A DNA stretch of 64,000 nucleotides from Pseudomonadales bacterium. GTDB taxonomy: Bacteria; Pseudomonadota; Gammaproteobacteria; Pseudomonadales; Pseudohongiellaceae. Location: assembly GCA_022821865.1 (NCBI GenBank), contig JAJECW010000027.1, positions 1 to 64,000 on the forward strand, given 5' to 3'. Below the pieces are notes generated by a model. It saw only the letters and a program-made list of their open reading frames with translations, ran no database searches and was not told the DNA's origin. Of this stretch, positions 54,011-63,863 are shown piece after piece; the first letter of the stretch is position 1; every line of letters begins with the position of its first letter. The position numbers and the translations under genes are program-made.

Positions 54011-54361
54011 GTGAGCATAAAGAAGGATGCCCGCCTGCGCCGGGCGCGAAGAGCGAGGGCGCGGATTCGGCAACAGGGTATCAACCGCCTGTGCGTGTTT
54101 CGCTCGCCCAGGCATATGTACGCCCAGATCATCGCCCCCGGCGGCGCCTCGGTGCTGGCCTGCGCCTCCACCGTTGAGAAGGACCAGCGCGGCGGCGCCA
54201 CGGGCAATATCGAGGCCGCCGGCAAGGTGGGCGAACGCATCGCCGAGCGCGCCCTTGCGGCGGGAATCGACACTGTGGCTTTCGACCGTTCGGGTTATGC
54301 CTACCACGGCCGCGTCAAGGCTCTGGCGGAAGCGGCCCGGGAAGCGGGCCTGAAGTTCTAG
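54011..54361 (+). CDS. rplR: Ribosomal protein uL18
   Basis: 116 residues from GTG 54011. [55 protein letters not shown] and [26 protein letters not shown]. It binds 5S rRNA. Confidence 0.95.
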   Translation: MSIKKDARLRRARRARARIRQQGINRLCVFRSPRHMYAQIIAPGGASVLACASTVEKDQRGGATGNIEAAGKVGERIAERALAAGIDTVAFDRSGYAYHGRVKALAEAAREAGLKF

Positions 54362-54370
54362 GTATTCAAT

Positions 54371-54880
54371 ATGGCATTCAGAGAATCGGTGGAAAAAAAC
54401 GAAGAGGGTCTGCAGGAGAAGCTGATCCAGGTCAATCGCGTCGCCAAGGTGGTCAAGGGCGGCCGGATCTTCGGCTTCACCGCGCTCACCGCGGTGGGCG
54501 ACGGCAACGGCCGGGTCGGATTCGGCCGCGGCAAGGCCCGGGAAGTCCCCCTCGCCATTCAAAAGGCGATGGAATCCGCGCGCCGCAACATGATTACGGT
54601 CAACCTCGACGGCCAGACCCTGCAGTATCCCATCAAGGCCCGCCACGGCGCGTCCAAGGTGTACATGCAGCCGGCCTCGGAAGGCACCGGCGTGATCGCC
54701 GGCGGCGCCATGCGCGCCATACTTGAACTCGCCGGCGTGCAGGACGTGCTCGCCAAGTGCTATGGCTCCACCAATCCGGTGAACGTGGTGCGGGCGACTT
54801 TCAAGGGCCTGCGCGACATGCGCTCGCCGGAAGACGTGGCCTACCGGCGCGGCAAATCCGTTGACGAGATTCTGGGCTGA
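54371..54880 (+). CDS. rpsE: Ribosomal protein uS5
   Basis: 169 residues. [61 protein letters not shown] is diagnostic, with [31 protein letters not shown]. Confidence 0.98.
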   Translation: MAFRESVEKNEEGLQEKLIQVNRVAKVVKGGRIFGFTALTAVGDGNGRVGFGRGKAREVPLAIQKAMESARRNMITVNLDGQTLQYPIKARHGASKVYMQPASEGTGVIAGGAMRAILELAGVQDVLAKCYGSTNPVNVVRATFKGLRDMRSPEDVAYRRGKSVDEILG

Positions 54881-54883
54881 GAA

Positions 54884-55081
54884 ATGGCAAAGGCGAAATC
54901 CAAGGCAACCGTCCGGGTAACCCTGGTGCGCAGCCCCATCGGGGCCCAGCCCAGGCACAAGCTGTGCGTGAAAGGGCTTGGCCTGCGCCGCATGCACCAC
55001 ACCGTGGAAGTCGAAGACACCCCGGCGGTGCGCGGCATGATCAACAAGATCAGTCACCTGCTCGCCGTGGAATCAGGATAG
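54884..55081 (+). CDS. rpmD: Ribosomal protein uL30
   Basis: 65 residues, starting 3 bases after the rpsE stop. [55 protein letters not shown]. Confidence 0.96.
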   Translation: MAKAKSKATVRVTLVRSPIGAQPRHKLCVKGLGLRRMHHTVEVEDTPAVRGMINKISHLLAVESG

Positions 55082-55125
55082 CGGAACAACTGGTGGTAAT
55101 GGAAAACCTGGACTGGAGTAGGCAA

Positions 55126-55914
55126 ATGCGACTGAATGACCTGAAACCGGCCCCGGGCAGCGGCAAGGCGAGAAAGCGCGTCGGTCGCGGCATGGGCAGC
55201 GGTTTCGGCAAGACCTGCGGCAAGGGGCACAAGGGCCAGAATTCCCGCTCCGGCGGCGGCGTTCGCCCCGGATTCGAAGGCGGCCAGATGCCTTTGCAAA
55301 TGCGCCTGCCCAAGTTCGGCTTTACTTCCCGGGTGGGCCGCGTGACCGCCGAGGTGCGCACTTCGGAACTGAACCGGGTCGACGCCGAAGTCATCGACCT
55401 CGACACCCTGTGCAGGGCCGGCGTGGTGCAGGCCAATATCAAGCGAGCCAGGGTCATGCTATCCGGCGATGTGACCCGGGCGCTAACCGTGCGGGGGCTG
55501 CGGGTCAGCAAGGGCGCCCGGGCCGCCATCGAAGCTGCTGGCGGCAAGGTCATCGGCGATTGGGACACTGTCATGGAAACAAGCCGGGACGTACGGTCTA
55601 GCGAACCCTTTAGTGGCGAGATACCAATACCTCCTGAAGGGTTTAGTCCCCAACTAACAAAATCTCAGCAATTACAGGATTTCTACACTCGTGCTTGGGA
55701 GCAATATCAGAAAGAAAATCCTGAAGCTTGTATTTCCGACACAAGTCTTGTCGAACGTTTGAGACAGCCGTGGTACGAATACTTGGAAGAAAGTCGTGGT
55801 TTCAACAGGAATACATGTTCCAATGAAGCTGGCAAGTGGTACAAGGAGGCTCAAAAAAACAGTAGTTATGTTCGGAAAGAATCCGGAACTTCGGAAAACG
55901 GAAAGGTCGAGTAA
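55126..55914 (+). CDS. rplO: Ribosomal protein uL15 with an extra AT-rich C-terminal extension
   Basis: 262 residues from ATG 55126; E. coli L15 has 144. Residues 1 to ~142 are an ordinary L15 ([57 protein letters not shown]...[19 protein letters not shown]). Where the family normally ends, the frame continues about 120 residues, and from ~55600 the DNA turns AT-rich with different codon use ([47 protein letters not shown]...SENGKVE). The extension is acidic, helical-looking and of no known family. No frameshift is seen; a gene fusion by insertion is the simplest reading. Confidence 0.93.
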   Translation: MRLNDLKPAPGSGKARKRVGRGMGSGFGKTCGKGHKGQNSRSGGGVRPGFEGGQMPLQMRLPKFGFTSRVGRVTAEVRTSELNRVDAEVIDLDTLCRAGVVQANIKRARVMLSGDVTRALTVRGLRVSKGARAAIEAAGGKVIGDWDTVMETSRDVRSSEPFSGEIPIPPEGFSPQLTKSQQLQDFYTRAWEQYQKENPEACISDTSLVERLRQPWYEYLEESRGFNRNTCSNEAGKWYKEAQKNSSYVRKESGTSENGKVE

Positions 55915-55920
55915 TCAACC

Positions 55921-57246
55921 ATGGCGAAAGCACCAGGCATCAATCCCGAGAACATTGGCGCCGGCCTTGGCGAGTTGAAGTCGCGCCTGCTGTTTTTGCT
56001 GTTCGCGATTTTCGTCTATCGCGTGGGCACCCATATTCCGGTGCCGGGAATCGACCCCCTGCAATTGCAGGCCTTCTTTTCCCAGACCGAGGGCACCTTC
56101 GCCGACCTGTTCAACATGTTCTCCGGCGGCGCCCTGGAGCGCATGAGCATCGTCGCCCTGGGCATCATGCCTTACATTTCCGCGTCGATCATCATGCAAT
56201 TGCTCACCGCGGTCAGCCCCCAACTCGACCAGTTGAAGAAGGAAGGCGAATCGGGCCGGCGCAAGATCACCCAGTACACCCGCTGGGGCGCCCTGGCCCT
56301 GGCCACGGTGCAGGGCACCGCCATGACCATGGGCCTGCTCACGCCCCTGGCCTACAACCCCGGCCTCGCCTTCACCCTCACCGCGATCATTTCCCTGGTT
56401 ACCGGCGCCATGTTCCTGATGTGGCTGGGGGAACAGATTACCGAAAAAGGCGTCGGCAACGGCATTTCCATGCTGATCTTCGCCGGCATCGTGGCGGGTT
56501 TCCCGGCTGCCGTGGGAACTTCCCTGACCCAGGCCTACGAAGGCCAGATCAATGGTGTGCTACTGCTTGTGGTGGGCCTGATCGCAGTTGGCGTGGTGGG
56601 CTGCATCGTCTATGTGGAGCGCGCCCAGCGCCGCATCACCGTGAACTACGCCAAGCGCCAGCAGGGCCGCAAGATGTACCAGGCCCAGGCCAGCCACCTG
56701 CCGCTGAAGATCAACATGGCCGGGGTGATTCCGGCGATTTTCGCCAGCAGCATCCTGCTCTTCCCGGCCTCCCTCGGGCAGTGGTTCGGCCAGTCCGAAA
56801 GCGCCGAATGGCTGCAGGATCTCGCCCTGCTCATCGGCCCCGGCCAACCGCTGTACATCATCATTTTCAGCGCGATGATCATCTTTTTCTGTTTTTTCTA
56901 CACCGCGCTGGTGTTCAACCCGCGGGACGTTGCCGACAATCTGCGCCGCTCCGGGGCGTTCATTCCCGGCATCCGGCCCGGCGAGCAAACCGCAAAGTAC
57001 ATCGACGGCGTAATTACCAGGCTGACCATGTTCGGCGCGATCTACATCACCCTGGTCTGCCTGCTGCCGAATTTCATGCAGATGCTGGCCAATGTGCCGT
57101 TCAACCTCGGTGGAACGGCATTGCTGATTTCCGTGGTGGTGACCATGGATTTCTGGTCCCAGGTGCAGTCGCATCTGATGTCGCATCAATATGATTCGCT
57201 GATGAAGAAATCCCGGCTCGGCGCTTACGGCCGGTCGGGAATCTAG
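55921..57246 (+). CDS. secY: Protein translocase subunit SecY
   Basis: 441 residues, ten membrane helices. Channel of the Sec translocon. [17 protein letters not shown] block ([22 protein letters not shown]), [33 protein letters not shown]-type [17 protein letters not shown], and [31 protein letters not shown]. Starts 6 bp after the extended rplO. Confidence 0.98.
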   Translation: MAKAPGINPENIGAGLGELKSRLLFLLFAIFVYRVGTHIPVPGIDPLQLQAFFSQTEGTFADLFNMFSGGALERMSIVALGIMPYISASIIMQLLTAVSPQLDQLKKEGESGRRKITQYTRWGALALATVQGTAMTMGLLTPLAYNPGLAFTLTAIISLVTGAMFLMWLGEQITEKGVGNGISMLIFAGIVAGFPAAVGTSLTQAYEGQINGVLLLVVGLIAVGVVGCIVYVERAQRRITVNYAKRQQGRKMYQAQASHLPLKINMAGVIPAIFASSILLFPASLGQWFGQSESAEWLQDLALLIGPGQPLYIIIFSAMIIFFCFFYTALVFNPRDVADNLRRSGAFIPGIRPGEQTAKYIDGVITRLTMFGAIYITLVCLLPNFMQMLANVPFNLGGTALLISVVVTMDFWSQVQSHLMSHQYDSLMKKSRLGAYGRSGI

Positions 57247-57271
57247 CGGAATTCCGAAAGAGGGAAATGTG

Positions 57272-57388
57272 ATGAAAGTGCGAGCATCGGTCAAGAAAAT
57301 TTGCCGCAACTGCAAGATCATCAAGCGCAATGGCGTCATCCGGGTGATCTGCAGCGCCGAACCCCGCCACAAACAGCGGCAGGGGTGA
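57272..57388 (+). CDS. rpmJ: Ribosomal protein bL36
   Basis: 38 residues: [20 protein letters not shown] then [18 protein letters not shown]. Zinc ligands CRNC, Cys27 and His32 are kept. AGAGGGAAATG-type ribosome site upstream. It is followed by the family C repeats, not by rpsM. Confidence 0.97.
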   Translation: MKVRASVKKICRNCKIIKRNGVIRVICSAEPRHKQRQG

Positions 57389-57390
57389 GG

Positions 57391-57749
57391 CCCGGTCGGC
57401 GTAGCCGACGAAAAGCATGCTTTTCGAGGGCCGAACGGCTTGCCAAGGATGGCAAGACTGGGGTTTGGCGAAACCCCAAAAGTCCCGCCAGGGAAGGCAA
57501 GCACGACCTGACAAGGGCTGTCACCCGGTCGGCGTAGCCGACGAAAAGCATGCTTTTCGAGGGCCGAACGGCTTGCCAAGGGCGAGGGCAAGCGTTTACG
57601 AAGCGCAGCTTCGTGCGCAGTCCCGAGCGGCGGCGAGCTATGCTCGGCGACTGGGCAGGCAAGACTGGGGTTTGGCGAAACCCCAAAAGTCCCGCCAGGG
57701 AAGGCAAGCACGACCTGACAAGGGCTGTCACCCGGTCGGCGTAGCCGAC
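57391..57749 (+). repeat. Family C multi-hairpin repeats in tandem between rpmJ and rpsM
   Basis: Unit 1 is 57391-57523; unit 2 is 57524-57730 with a ~74-bp insertion; the first stem of a third begins at 57731. Each unit contains successive stems: GTCGGCGTAGCCGAC, GAAAAGCATGCTTTTC, TTGCC..GGCAA and GGGGTTTGGCGAAACCCC. Units share near-identity outside the insertion. No gene is present in 57389-57785. Confidence 0.9.
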
Positions 57750-57785
57750 AGCCCCCCGGGGGCAATGGACAATTGGAGTGAATCT

Positions 57786-58142
57786 ATGGCACGTATTGCC
57801 GGCGTCAACATACCGGACAACAAACATATCGTGATTTCGCTGCGGTATGTCTATGGCATCGGGTCGACCATGGCCGGGGCGATCTGCAAGGCCGCCGGCA
57901 TCGAGCCCGCGACCCGCACCGCCGAACTCAGCCCGGAGCAACTCGATTCCATCCGGGCCGAAGTCGTCAAGATTCCCACCGAGGGCGATCTGCGGCGGGA
58001 AACGTCCATGAACATCAAGCGGCTGATGGACCTTGGCTGCAACCGCGGCATCCGGCATCGCCGTTCGCTGCCGGTGCGCGGGCAACGCACCAAGACCAAT
58101 GCCCGCACCCGCAAGGGTCCGCGCAAGCCGATCAGGAAGTAG
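57786..58142 (+). CDS. rpsM: Ribosomal protein uS13
   Basis: 118 residues, as in E. coli. [67 protein letters not shown]. First gene of the alpha group, but 397 bases of repeats separate it from rpmJ. Confidence 0.98.
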   Translation: MARIAGVNIPDNKHIVISLRYVYGIGSTMAGAICKAAGIEPATRTAELSPEQLDSIRAEVVKIPTEGDLRRETSMNIKRLMDLGCNRGIRHRRSLPVRGQRTKTNARTRKGPRKPIRK

Positions 58143-58145
58143 ACC

Positions 58146-58541
58146 ATGGCCACAGCAAAGGCGAAATCCGGGCGCAAGAAGGCGCGCAGCGAAGTTTCAG
58201 ACGGCGTGGTGCATATTCATGCGTCCTTCAACAACACGATCATTTCCATCACCGACCGGCAGGGCAATACCCTGACCTGGGCCACCGCCGGCGGTTCGGG
58301 ATTCCGCGGCTCGCGCAAGAGCACGCCGTTCGCCGCCCAGGTGGCGGCGGAAAAGGCCGGCCGCACCGCCATGGAACTGTATCGCTTGCAGAACGTGGAC
58401 GTGAAAGTGAACGGCCCAGGCCCGGGCCGCGAATCCGCGGTGCGGGCGCTCAATGCCTGCGGGCTGCGGGTCAACAATATTACCGATGTGACTCCCATTC
58501 CACACAACGGTTGCCGCCCGCCCAAGAAGCGGCGCGTGTAG
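58146..58541 (+). CDS. rpsK: Ribosomal protein uS11
   Basis: 131 residues. [56 protein letters not shown] and [22 protein letters not shown]. 3 bp after rpsM. Confidence 0.98.
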   Translation: MATAKAKSGRKKARSEVSDGVVHIHASFNNTIISITDRQGNTLTWATAGGSGFRGSRKSTPFAAQVAAEKAGRTAMELYRLQNVDVKVNGPGPGRESAVRALNACGLRVNNITDVTPIPHNGCRPPKKRRV

Positions 58542-58561
58542 GAAGGCGAAGGAGACCGAGT

Positions 58562-59182
58562 ATGGCCAGATATCTGGGCCCGAAATGCAAGTTGTCCCGC
58601 CGGGAAGGCACCGACCTGTTCCTGAAAAGCGGTGTCCGCCCGTTCGAGAACAAGTGCAAGTCCGAGGTGATTCCCGGCCAGCACGGCCAGCGCCGGGGCA
58701 GGTTGTCGGATTACGGCGTGCAACTGCGGGAAAAGCAGAAGGTCCGCCGCACCTACGGCGTGCTGGAAAAGCAGTTCCGCGGCTACTACAAGGAAGCCGC
58801 CCGGCGCAAGGGCGCCACCGGCGAGAATCTGCTGCAACTGCTGGAATGCCGGCTCGACAATGTGGTGTACCGCATGGGATTCGGTTCCACCCGCGCCGAG
58901 GCGAGACAGCTCGTATCGCACAAATCCATCAGCGTTAATGGCGATCTGGTGAACATTCCCTCATACCAGGTGAATGCCGGGGATGTGATCGCCGTGCGCG
59001 AGCGGGCCAAACAGCAGTTGCGGATCAGGTCCGCGCTGGACATGGCGGCGCAAAGAACCGAAGTGGATTGGGTTTCGGTTGACCCCGGCAAGATGGAAGG
59101 TCAATTCACCCGCGTCCCGGACCGGGCCGACCTGCCATCCGAAATCAACGAGAACCTGATCGTGGAGTTGTATTCCAAGTAG
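58562..59182 (+). CDS. rpsD: Ribosomal protein uS4
   Basis: 206 residues, as in E. coli. [20 protein letters not shown] start, [23 protein letters not shown]4 domain [30 protein letters not shown], end [11 protein letters not shown]. Ends 93 bp before rpoA; the gap has short repeated CCATGG/GTGCT phrases but no gene. In E. coli S4 represses the alpha operon. Confidence 0.98.
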   Translation: MARYLGPKCKLSRREGTDLFLKSGVRPFENKCKSEVIPGQHGQRRGRLSDYGVQLREKQKVRRTYGVLEKQFRGYYKEAARRKGATGENLLQLLECRLDNVVYRMGFGSTRAEARQLVSHKSISVNGDLVNIPSYQVNAGDVIAVRERAKQQLRIRSALDMAAQRTEVDWVSVDPGKMEGQFTRVPDRADLPSEINENLIVELYSK

Positions 59183-59275
59183 CCCATGGCGCTTTGAGCA
59201 ACGCCCATGGTGCTCGAACCAGCCATTAGTGCTTAAACCGGCAATCAGTGCTTTAGTCAGCAACAGGTAGAACTC

Positions 59276-60274
59276 ATGCAGCTTTCCTTATCCGATTTCC
59301 TCACCCCGCGAGTGGTGCAGGTTGACCAATTCGACAAGCGCCACTCCCGGGTGGTGCTTGAGCCACTGGAGCGGGGTTTCGGCCACACCCTGGGCAACGC
59401 CCTGCGGCGGATTCTGCTTTCGTCGATGCCGGGCAGCGCCATCGAGGAAGTGGAAATCGACGGCGTGGTGCATGAATACAGCACCATTGAAGGCGTACGC
59501 GAGGATGTGGTGGAGATCCTGCTCAACCTCAAGGGTGTCGCCATCGTGCTCAATGACCGCCAGGAAGCCGTGCTCAACCTGAGCGGCAAGGGCCCCGGCG
59601 TGGTCACCGCCGCCAATATCGAGGCGACCCACGGCGTGGACATCATCAATCCGGAACATGTCATCGCCCATCTCAATGAAGAAGGCGAGTTGAACATGCG
59701 CCTCACCGTGGGCGCCGGGCGCGGTTATTCGCCCGCCGACTCCCGCATCGGCGAGGACGACGAGACCCGGGCGGTGGGCAAGCTGCTGCTTGACGCTTCC
59801 TACAGCCCCGTGGTGCGCGTTTCCTATTCCGTGGAAAACGCCCGGGTGGAGCAGCGCACCGACCTCGACAAGCTGATCATCGACCTGGAAACCGACGGCA
59901 CCATCGACCCGGAAGGCGCCATCCGCCATGCGGCGACGATTCTGCAGCACCAGTTGGCGGTGTTTGTCGATTTCCGCAGCGAAATCATCAACGAGCCGGC
60001 CCGGCGCGATGACGAGATCGACCCGATCCTGCTGCGCCCGGTGGACGATCTCGAACTCACCGTGCGCTCGGCCAACTGCCTCAAGGCGGAAGACATCTAC
60101 TACATCGGCGACCTGATCCAGCGCACCGAAGTCGAGTTGCTGCGCACGCCCAATCTGGGCAAGAAATCACTCACCGAAATCAAGGATGTGCTCGCCACCC
60201 GGGGGCTTTCCCTCGGCCTGCGGCTCGAAAACTGGCCACCGGCGCGGCTCAAGTCGGAAGAGCGGTTGGTCTAG
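59276..60274 (+). CDS. rpoA: RNA polymerase alpha subunit
   Basis: 332 residues. N-terminal assembly domain with [37 protein letters not shown] and C-terminal domain [63 protein letters not shown], which binds UP elements. Full length. Confidence 0.99.
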   Translation: MQLSLSDFLTPRVVQVDQFDKRHSRVVLEPLERGFGHTLGNALRRILLSSMPGSAIEEVEIDGVVHEYSTIEGVREDVVEILLNLKGVAIVLNDRQEAVLNLSGKGPGVVTAANIEATHGVDIINPEHVIAHLNEEGELNMRLTVGAGRGYSPADSRIGEDDETRAVGKLLLDASYSPVVRVSYSVENARVEQRTDLDKLIIDLETDGTIDPEGAIRHAATILQHQLAVFVDFRSEIINEPARRDDEIDPILLRPVDDLELTVRSANCLKAEDIYYIGDLIQRTEVELLRTPNLGKKSLTEIKDVLATRGLSLGLRLENWPPARLKSEERLV

Positions 60275-60295
60275 GACTTTACCGAGGTTCATCCC

Positions 60296-60685
60296 ATGCG
60301 ACACAGAAAAAGCGGCCGCGGCTTCAGCCGGGACAGCGCCCACCGCAAGGCCATGTTTCGCAACATGACCTCGTCCCTGGTGGAGCACGAAATCATCAAG
60401 ACCACCCTGGCCAAGGCCAGGGAATTGCGCACCGTGGCCGAACCTCTCATCACCCTGGCCAAGAAAGACAGCGTCGCCAATCGCCGCCTCGTCTTCCGCC
60501 GCCTGCGCAACAAGGCCACCGTGGGCAAGCTCTTCAGCGAACTCGGTCCCCGCTATCAGGACCGCCCCGGCGGCTATATCCGTATCCTCAAATGCGGCTA
60601 CCGGGACGGCGACGCCGCCCCCATGGCCTGGGTGGAACTCGTGGACCGCCCAAGCGGCGAAGACCAGCAGGAACTCGAGGTATGA
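60296..60685 (+). CDS. rplQ: Ribosomal protein bL17
   Basis: 129 residues. [55 protein letters not shown] is diagnostic. Last gene of the block; no clear terminator is seen in the 25 bases before the next, broken gene. Confidence 0.97.
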   Translation: MRHRKSGRGFSRDSAHRKAMFRNMTSSLVEHEIIKTTLAKARELRTVAEPLITLAKKDSVANRRLVFRRLRNKATVGKLFSELGPRYQDRPGGYIRILKCGYRDGDAAPMAWVELVDRPSGEDQQELEV

Positions 60686-60710
60686 CTGCTCCGCCGGTTT
60701 CAGGACCGCT

Positions 60711-61264
60711 TTACCGTAACGCTTGAAGACGAACTTGTCGCAGAATGCAAGGAAGAATTTCACCGTCCCAAAGTAGCGGCGGAAAATCGATTACCGGCAG
60801 GATGCGGATATCGTCCCATAGCATCTGTCGTTCACCGAGATAAACGCCGTAGCAATGCGTGTTCCCATCGCCCAGGTTTTCCCGAATCCGTCGCGGGCCC
60901 CGATTGAACTTCTTGTCCCGGCGGTTTGACGATTTGATCTCGACCGCTGCAAACCCGTTCGCTGTCTCGCAGATCAGATCTACTTCAGCCCCGTCGTAGC
61001 TACGCCAGAAACTGAGCGGATAATGTTTGCCCGTGTAGTTCACGTGCGTTCTGATCTCGCCCGGCACAAGGGTTTCCAGCAACGCGCCCGGCCCGGGCTA
61101 CGCCGGAATCAAAGAAATAAAATTTGCTTTGTGAAACCTGTTTGTTTGCGGACTTCAGTTTCCAGGCGGGCAACCAGAAACCGAGCAAGGTATCGATGAG
61201 AATGTCAAAGAGGACCGAACAAAAGCACCGACTGATTGGGCCGAGACAGTAATCTTGTAAACAT
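60711..61264 (-). pseudogene. Broken AAA ATPase/DUF4143 gene
   Basis: On the minus strand ATG 61264 begins MFTRLLSRPNQSVLLFGP, the usual start of such ATPases just before the P-loop, then stops. The GKS motif and most of the ATPase domain are deleted; later fragments read IDTLLGFWLPAWKLKSANKQVSQSKFYFFDSGVARA and, after a frameshift, ALLETLVPGEIR...YWRSYDGAEVDL-type DUF4143 blocks with VEIKSS. Nonfunctional. These ATPases are often accessory genes of unknown role. Confidence 0.82.
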
Positions 61265-61350
61265 AGTTGGCGATATCACCGTAAAATCGCCAATTTATGT
61301 CGCGATATTCGAAAATTTTGGATTTGGAATGGCCAGAAATCACGTACTTC

Positions 61351-62169
61351 ATGAAAATTCTTGGCATTGATTTCACCAGCAGGCCGGGCAGGGGCAAACC
61401 GCTGGTCTGCGTTGAATGTGAGTTTGCTGGCAATCAGCTTGCGACGCACACGCTCAGGAAGTGGGAGGGTTTCCAGGAATTTGAAGCTGCCCTCGCCCAG
61501 CCGGGACCATGGGTCGCCGGAATCGATTTTCCCTTCGGCCAGTCAGGCAAGTTCATTCGCAACATCGGCTGGCCAGCATCCTGGGCGGACTATGTGGATC
61601 ATGTGGCGTTGATGTCCCGGGAGCAGTTCCGCCAGACCATGATCGACTACCGCGGCGGGCGTCCCGCCGGCGACAAGGAACACAAGCGCGTAACCGAAAG
61701 AGTCGCCGGCGCCTTCAGCGCCCAGAAAATCGAGCGGCCGCCAGTGGGTCTCATGTTCTTTGAAGGCGCGCCCAGGCTGCGCAGGGCCGGCGTCACCATC
61801 CCCGGCATGCAGCGGGGCGACCCGCACCGCATCGTCATCGAAGCATTCCCCAGCGTATTGGCCAGGCGCTTCATCGGTCGCCAAAGCTACAAGCACGATG
61901 CAAAAAGGGAACAGACCAGTAAGCGCCGGGAAGCCCGCGAGACCCTGCTCGCGGGAATTCTGGAAAAAGAACTGAAAGCCAGCTACGGCCTGCAAGTTCA
62001 ACTCGGCGCCATGGCCCCGTCAATATTCGCCGACGACGCCACCGGCGATAGCCTTGACGCCCTCTGCTGCGCCATCCAGGCCGCATGGTCCTGGCGAAAC
62101 CGCCGCCGCAACCACGGCATTCCGCCCGATTTCAACCCTGCCGAAGGCTGGATCGTGGATCCTTTGTGA
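61351..62169 (+). CDS. DUF429 protein (predicted RNase H-like fold)
   Basis: 272 residues from ATG 61351. MKILGIDFTSRPG..K, WVAGIDFPFGQ, EAFPSVLARRF, and DATGDSLDALCCAIQAAWSW match DUF429, an RNase H-like family with conserved acidic residues (GIDFTS, GIDFP, DSLDA). Enzymatic activity untested. A longer frame to 61297 lacks a ribosome site. Confidence 0.82.
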   Translation: MKILGIDFTSRPGRGKPLVCVECEFAGNQLATHTLRKWEGFQEFEAALAQPGPWVAGIDFPFGQSGKFIRNIGWPASWADYVDHVALMSREQFRQTMIDYRGGRPAGDKEHKRVTERVAGAFSAQKIERPPVGLMFFEGAPRLRRAGVTIPGMQRGDPHRIVIEAFPSVLARRFIGRQSYKHDAKREQTSKRREARETLLAGILEKELKASYGLQVQLGAMAPSIFADDATGDSLDALCCAIQAAWSWRNRRRNHGIPPDFNPAEGWIVDPL

Positions 62170-62357
62170 GAACTTCAAGACTCGCGATCTTCCAGCCCCT
62201 TACCCTTTGCAGGCGTACTGTTTTCTCGATGACCTTCGCCGCGCCCAGTCTCGCCACGCGGGATATCTGCATATTTTCATGTTTCGATGTGATTAAAGAC
62301 TACGCTCGAAAAAGCATCTTGCGCTATGATTTGACTGCTGTGGAAGTGAGTTGAAGC

Positions 62358-63518
62358 ATGAGCAGAGGCTGGGCGACGAACCCTTTCAAGCCGGGAGCCG
62401 GCAGGATGCCTCCGCATATCGCCGGCAGGGAGCGGGAAAAAAGCGCCTTTGTGGAAGGCATTGGCGAGTTGACACGATCCGAAGAACCCCAGGCGATACT
62501 GCTCGTGGGGCCGAGAGGCTGCGGAAAAACCGTCCTGCTCAACTGGTGCAGGAATCACGCCTTGCAGAGTGACCGGCACATCCGGGTAAAGGAATTCACC
62601 AGGGAAGTGCCAACCACCATGGCCGGCATCGCCCGGGAATTGCTTGACAATGTCTTTGACGTCCGCTTCCCCGATGAGATCATGGCGAGGGCGAATGTCG
62701 GAATCGCGGGCGCCGAGGGCAAATGGAATACCGAGCCGAGCGACATGGCGGTCCTTGAAGCCCTGATCGAACAATGCGGCAAATCTCCGCTACTGCTCGT
62801 CCTTGAAGAGGCCGCGGACAAGAACCCGGAAAGTGTCGGCGCCCTATTCAACCTCCATCAGCGAATCAACCGAGAAACGGGAAACATGCTTTTCGTCCTG
62901 GCAGGCACCCCCAGGGTTATGGATGTCCTGCGCGACTCCAAAGCGACATTTTCCGACCGCAACAGGGTGCTGAATGTTGGACTGCTGGGAAGCGAGGAAT
63001 CAGCAGAAGCGATCGCAAAACCACTGCGCGAGAACCGGATGAGCATAACAGAGCCCGCGCTTGCGAAAGCGGTATCTGAAAGTCAGGGCTTCCCCTATTT
63101 CCTGCAAGTCTGGGGCAAGGCGCTGTTCAATCGAGTCTTAGGCGAGGGTACAGGAAAAATCAGTCTATCCGACGTCGAAGCAGTCACGGAAGAAGTGGAC
63201 GCCGAACGAAACGTGACTTACGCCACCCGCTACCGGGAGTGGAGCGCAAATGACAGGAAAATTCTGGCGGAAGTACTGGCATCCATACGGTCATTGGAAA
63301 ACTCAGACGGCATCGGTGAAGACGACCTGTTGCAGGTTGTCGCAAAAACTCTAGAATCACACGAAGAAAGCAACGCAAGGGCTGAAAAATTCGCAGCAAA
63401 AATCACCGAAACCGGCTGTTTATGGCAACCCTGGGGAAGTAACAAATTGGAGTCTGGCTTGCCGAGTTTTATTGACTTCGTACTGGATAAAAGTATCGAA
63501 GGAAAACACGCGGTATAG
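62358..63518 (+). CDS. AAA ATPase (ORC/Cdc6-like AAA_16)
   Basis: 386 residues. GREREKSAFVEGI then Walker A LLVGPRGCGKTVLL (~48-61) and Walker B PLLLVLEEAAD (~142-152), sensor FVLAGTPRVMDVL, and a C-terminal winged-helix-like region. Similar to ORC1/AAA_16 ATPases found in accessory loci; partner unknown. GGAAGTGAG precedes ATG 62358. The 188-bp gap upstream holds nothing recognisable. Downstream gene is broken. Confidence 0.85.
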   Translation: MSRGWATNPFKPGAGRMPPHIAGREREKSAFVEGIGELTRSEEPQAILLVGPRGCGKTVLLNWCRNHALQSDRHIRVKEFTREVPTTMAGIARELLDNVFDVRFPDEIMARANVGIAGAEGKWNTEPSDMAVLEALIEQCGKSPLLLVLEEAADKNPESVGALFNLHQRINRETGNMLFVLAGTPRVMDVLRDSKATFSDRNRVLNVGLLGSEESAEAIAKPLRENRMSITEPALAKAVSESQGFPYFLQVWGKALFNRVLGEGTGKISLSDVEAVTEEVDAERNVTYATRYREWSANDRKILAEVLASIRSLENSDGIGEDDLLQVVAKTLESHEESNARAEKFAAKITETGCLWQPWGSNKLESGLPSFIDFVLDKSIEGKHAV

Positions 63519-63549
63519 ATTCGCCGGCATTTCCCAAGAATTCGACGAC

Positions 63550-63813
63550 ATGGATTTACATCAACTCTTGTGCCAGGCCGCGGTTTACCGGTCATCGAGG
63601 GATTTTGCGGAGATGTTGCGGTTCATCGCACGTTTCCGGAAGTATTCGCCTTTCAACAATATGCTCGTATACACGTAAAATCCAAGCTGTGCGTTTTTCG
63701 CTACGTCAAAGCACTGGTACGAAGAGTTTCGGCGCCACCTGAAGGAAGACGCCCGGCCCATGGTTCCGCGGCCGGATTTATTGTTAATCTCCAAACATTC
63801 ATAGACAACCTCC
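63550..63813 (+). pseudogene. Decayed gene with ArdC/ImmA-associated N-terminal similarity
   Basis: ATG 63550 gives MDLHQLLCQAAVYRSSRDFAEMLRFIARFRKYSPFNNMLVYT then a stop at 63676; a second frame resumes with SSKHWYEEFRRHLKEDARPMV. FRKYSPFNNMLVYTQNP-like and KEDARPMVIL-like blocks are typical of proteins with an ssDNA-binding-like N-terminus and a zinc-peptidase-like C-terminus; the latter is gone. Frameshifted and truncated. Confidence 0.6.
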
Positions 63814-63863
63814 AATGGTGTTAATCGGCGGGGCGGTTTTGCCCCCCCACCGAAATCTATTTC

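Noticed and set aside
53864..55057. A 397-codon minus-strand frame opposite rplF-rpmD
   Set aside because: Antisense to five ribosomal protein genes; no motif.
57391..57749. CRISPR array between rpmJ and rpsM
   Set aside because: Units are 133-207 bp, contiguous and palindromic, without regular short repeats, unique spacers or cas genes.
56560..57765. A 401-codon minus-strand frame opposite secY and the family C repeats
   Set aside because: Shadow of secY and of repeat DNA; its internal repeated peptide comes from the tandem units.
63824..63856. Intrinsic terminator for the quinoprotein gene
   Set aside because: A GGGGC/GCCCC stem exists but no T-run follows on the minus strand.
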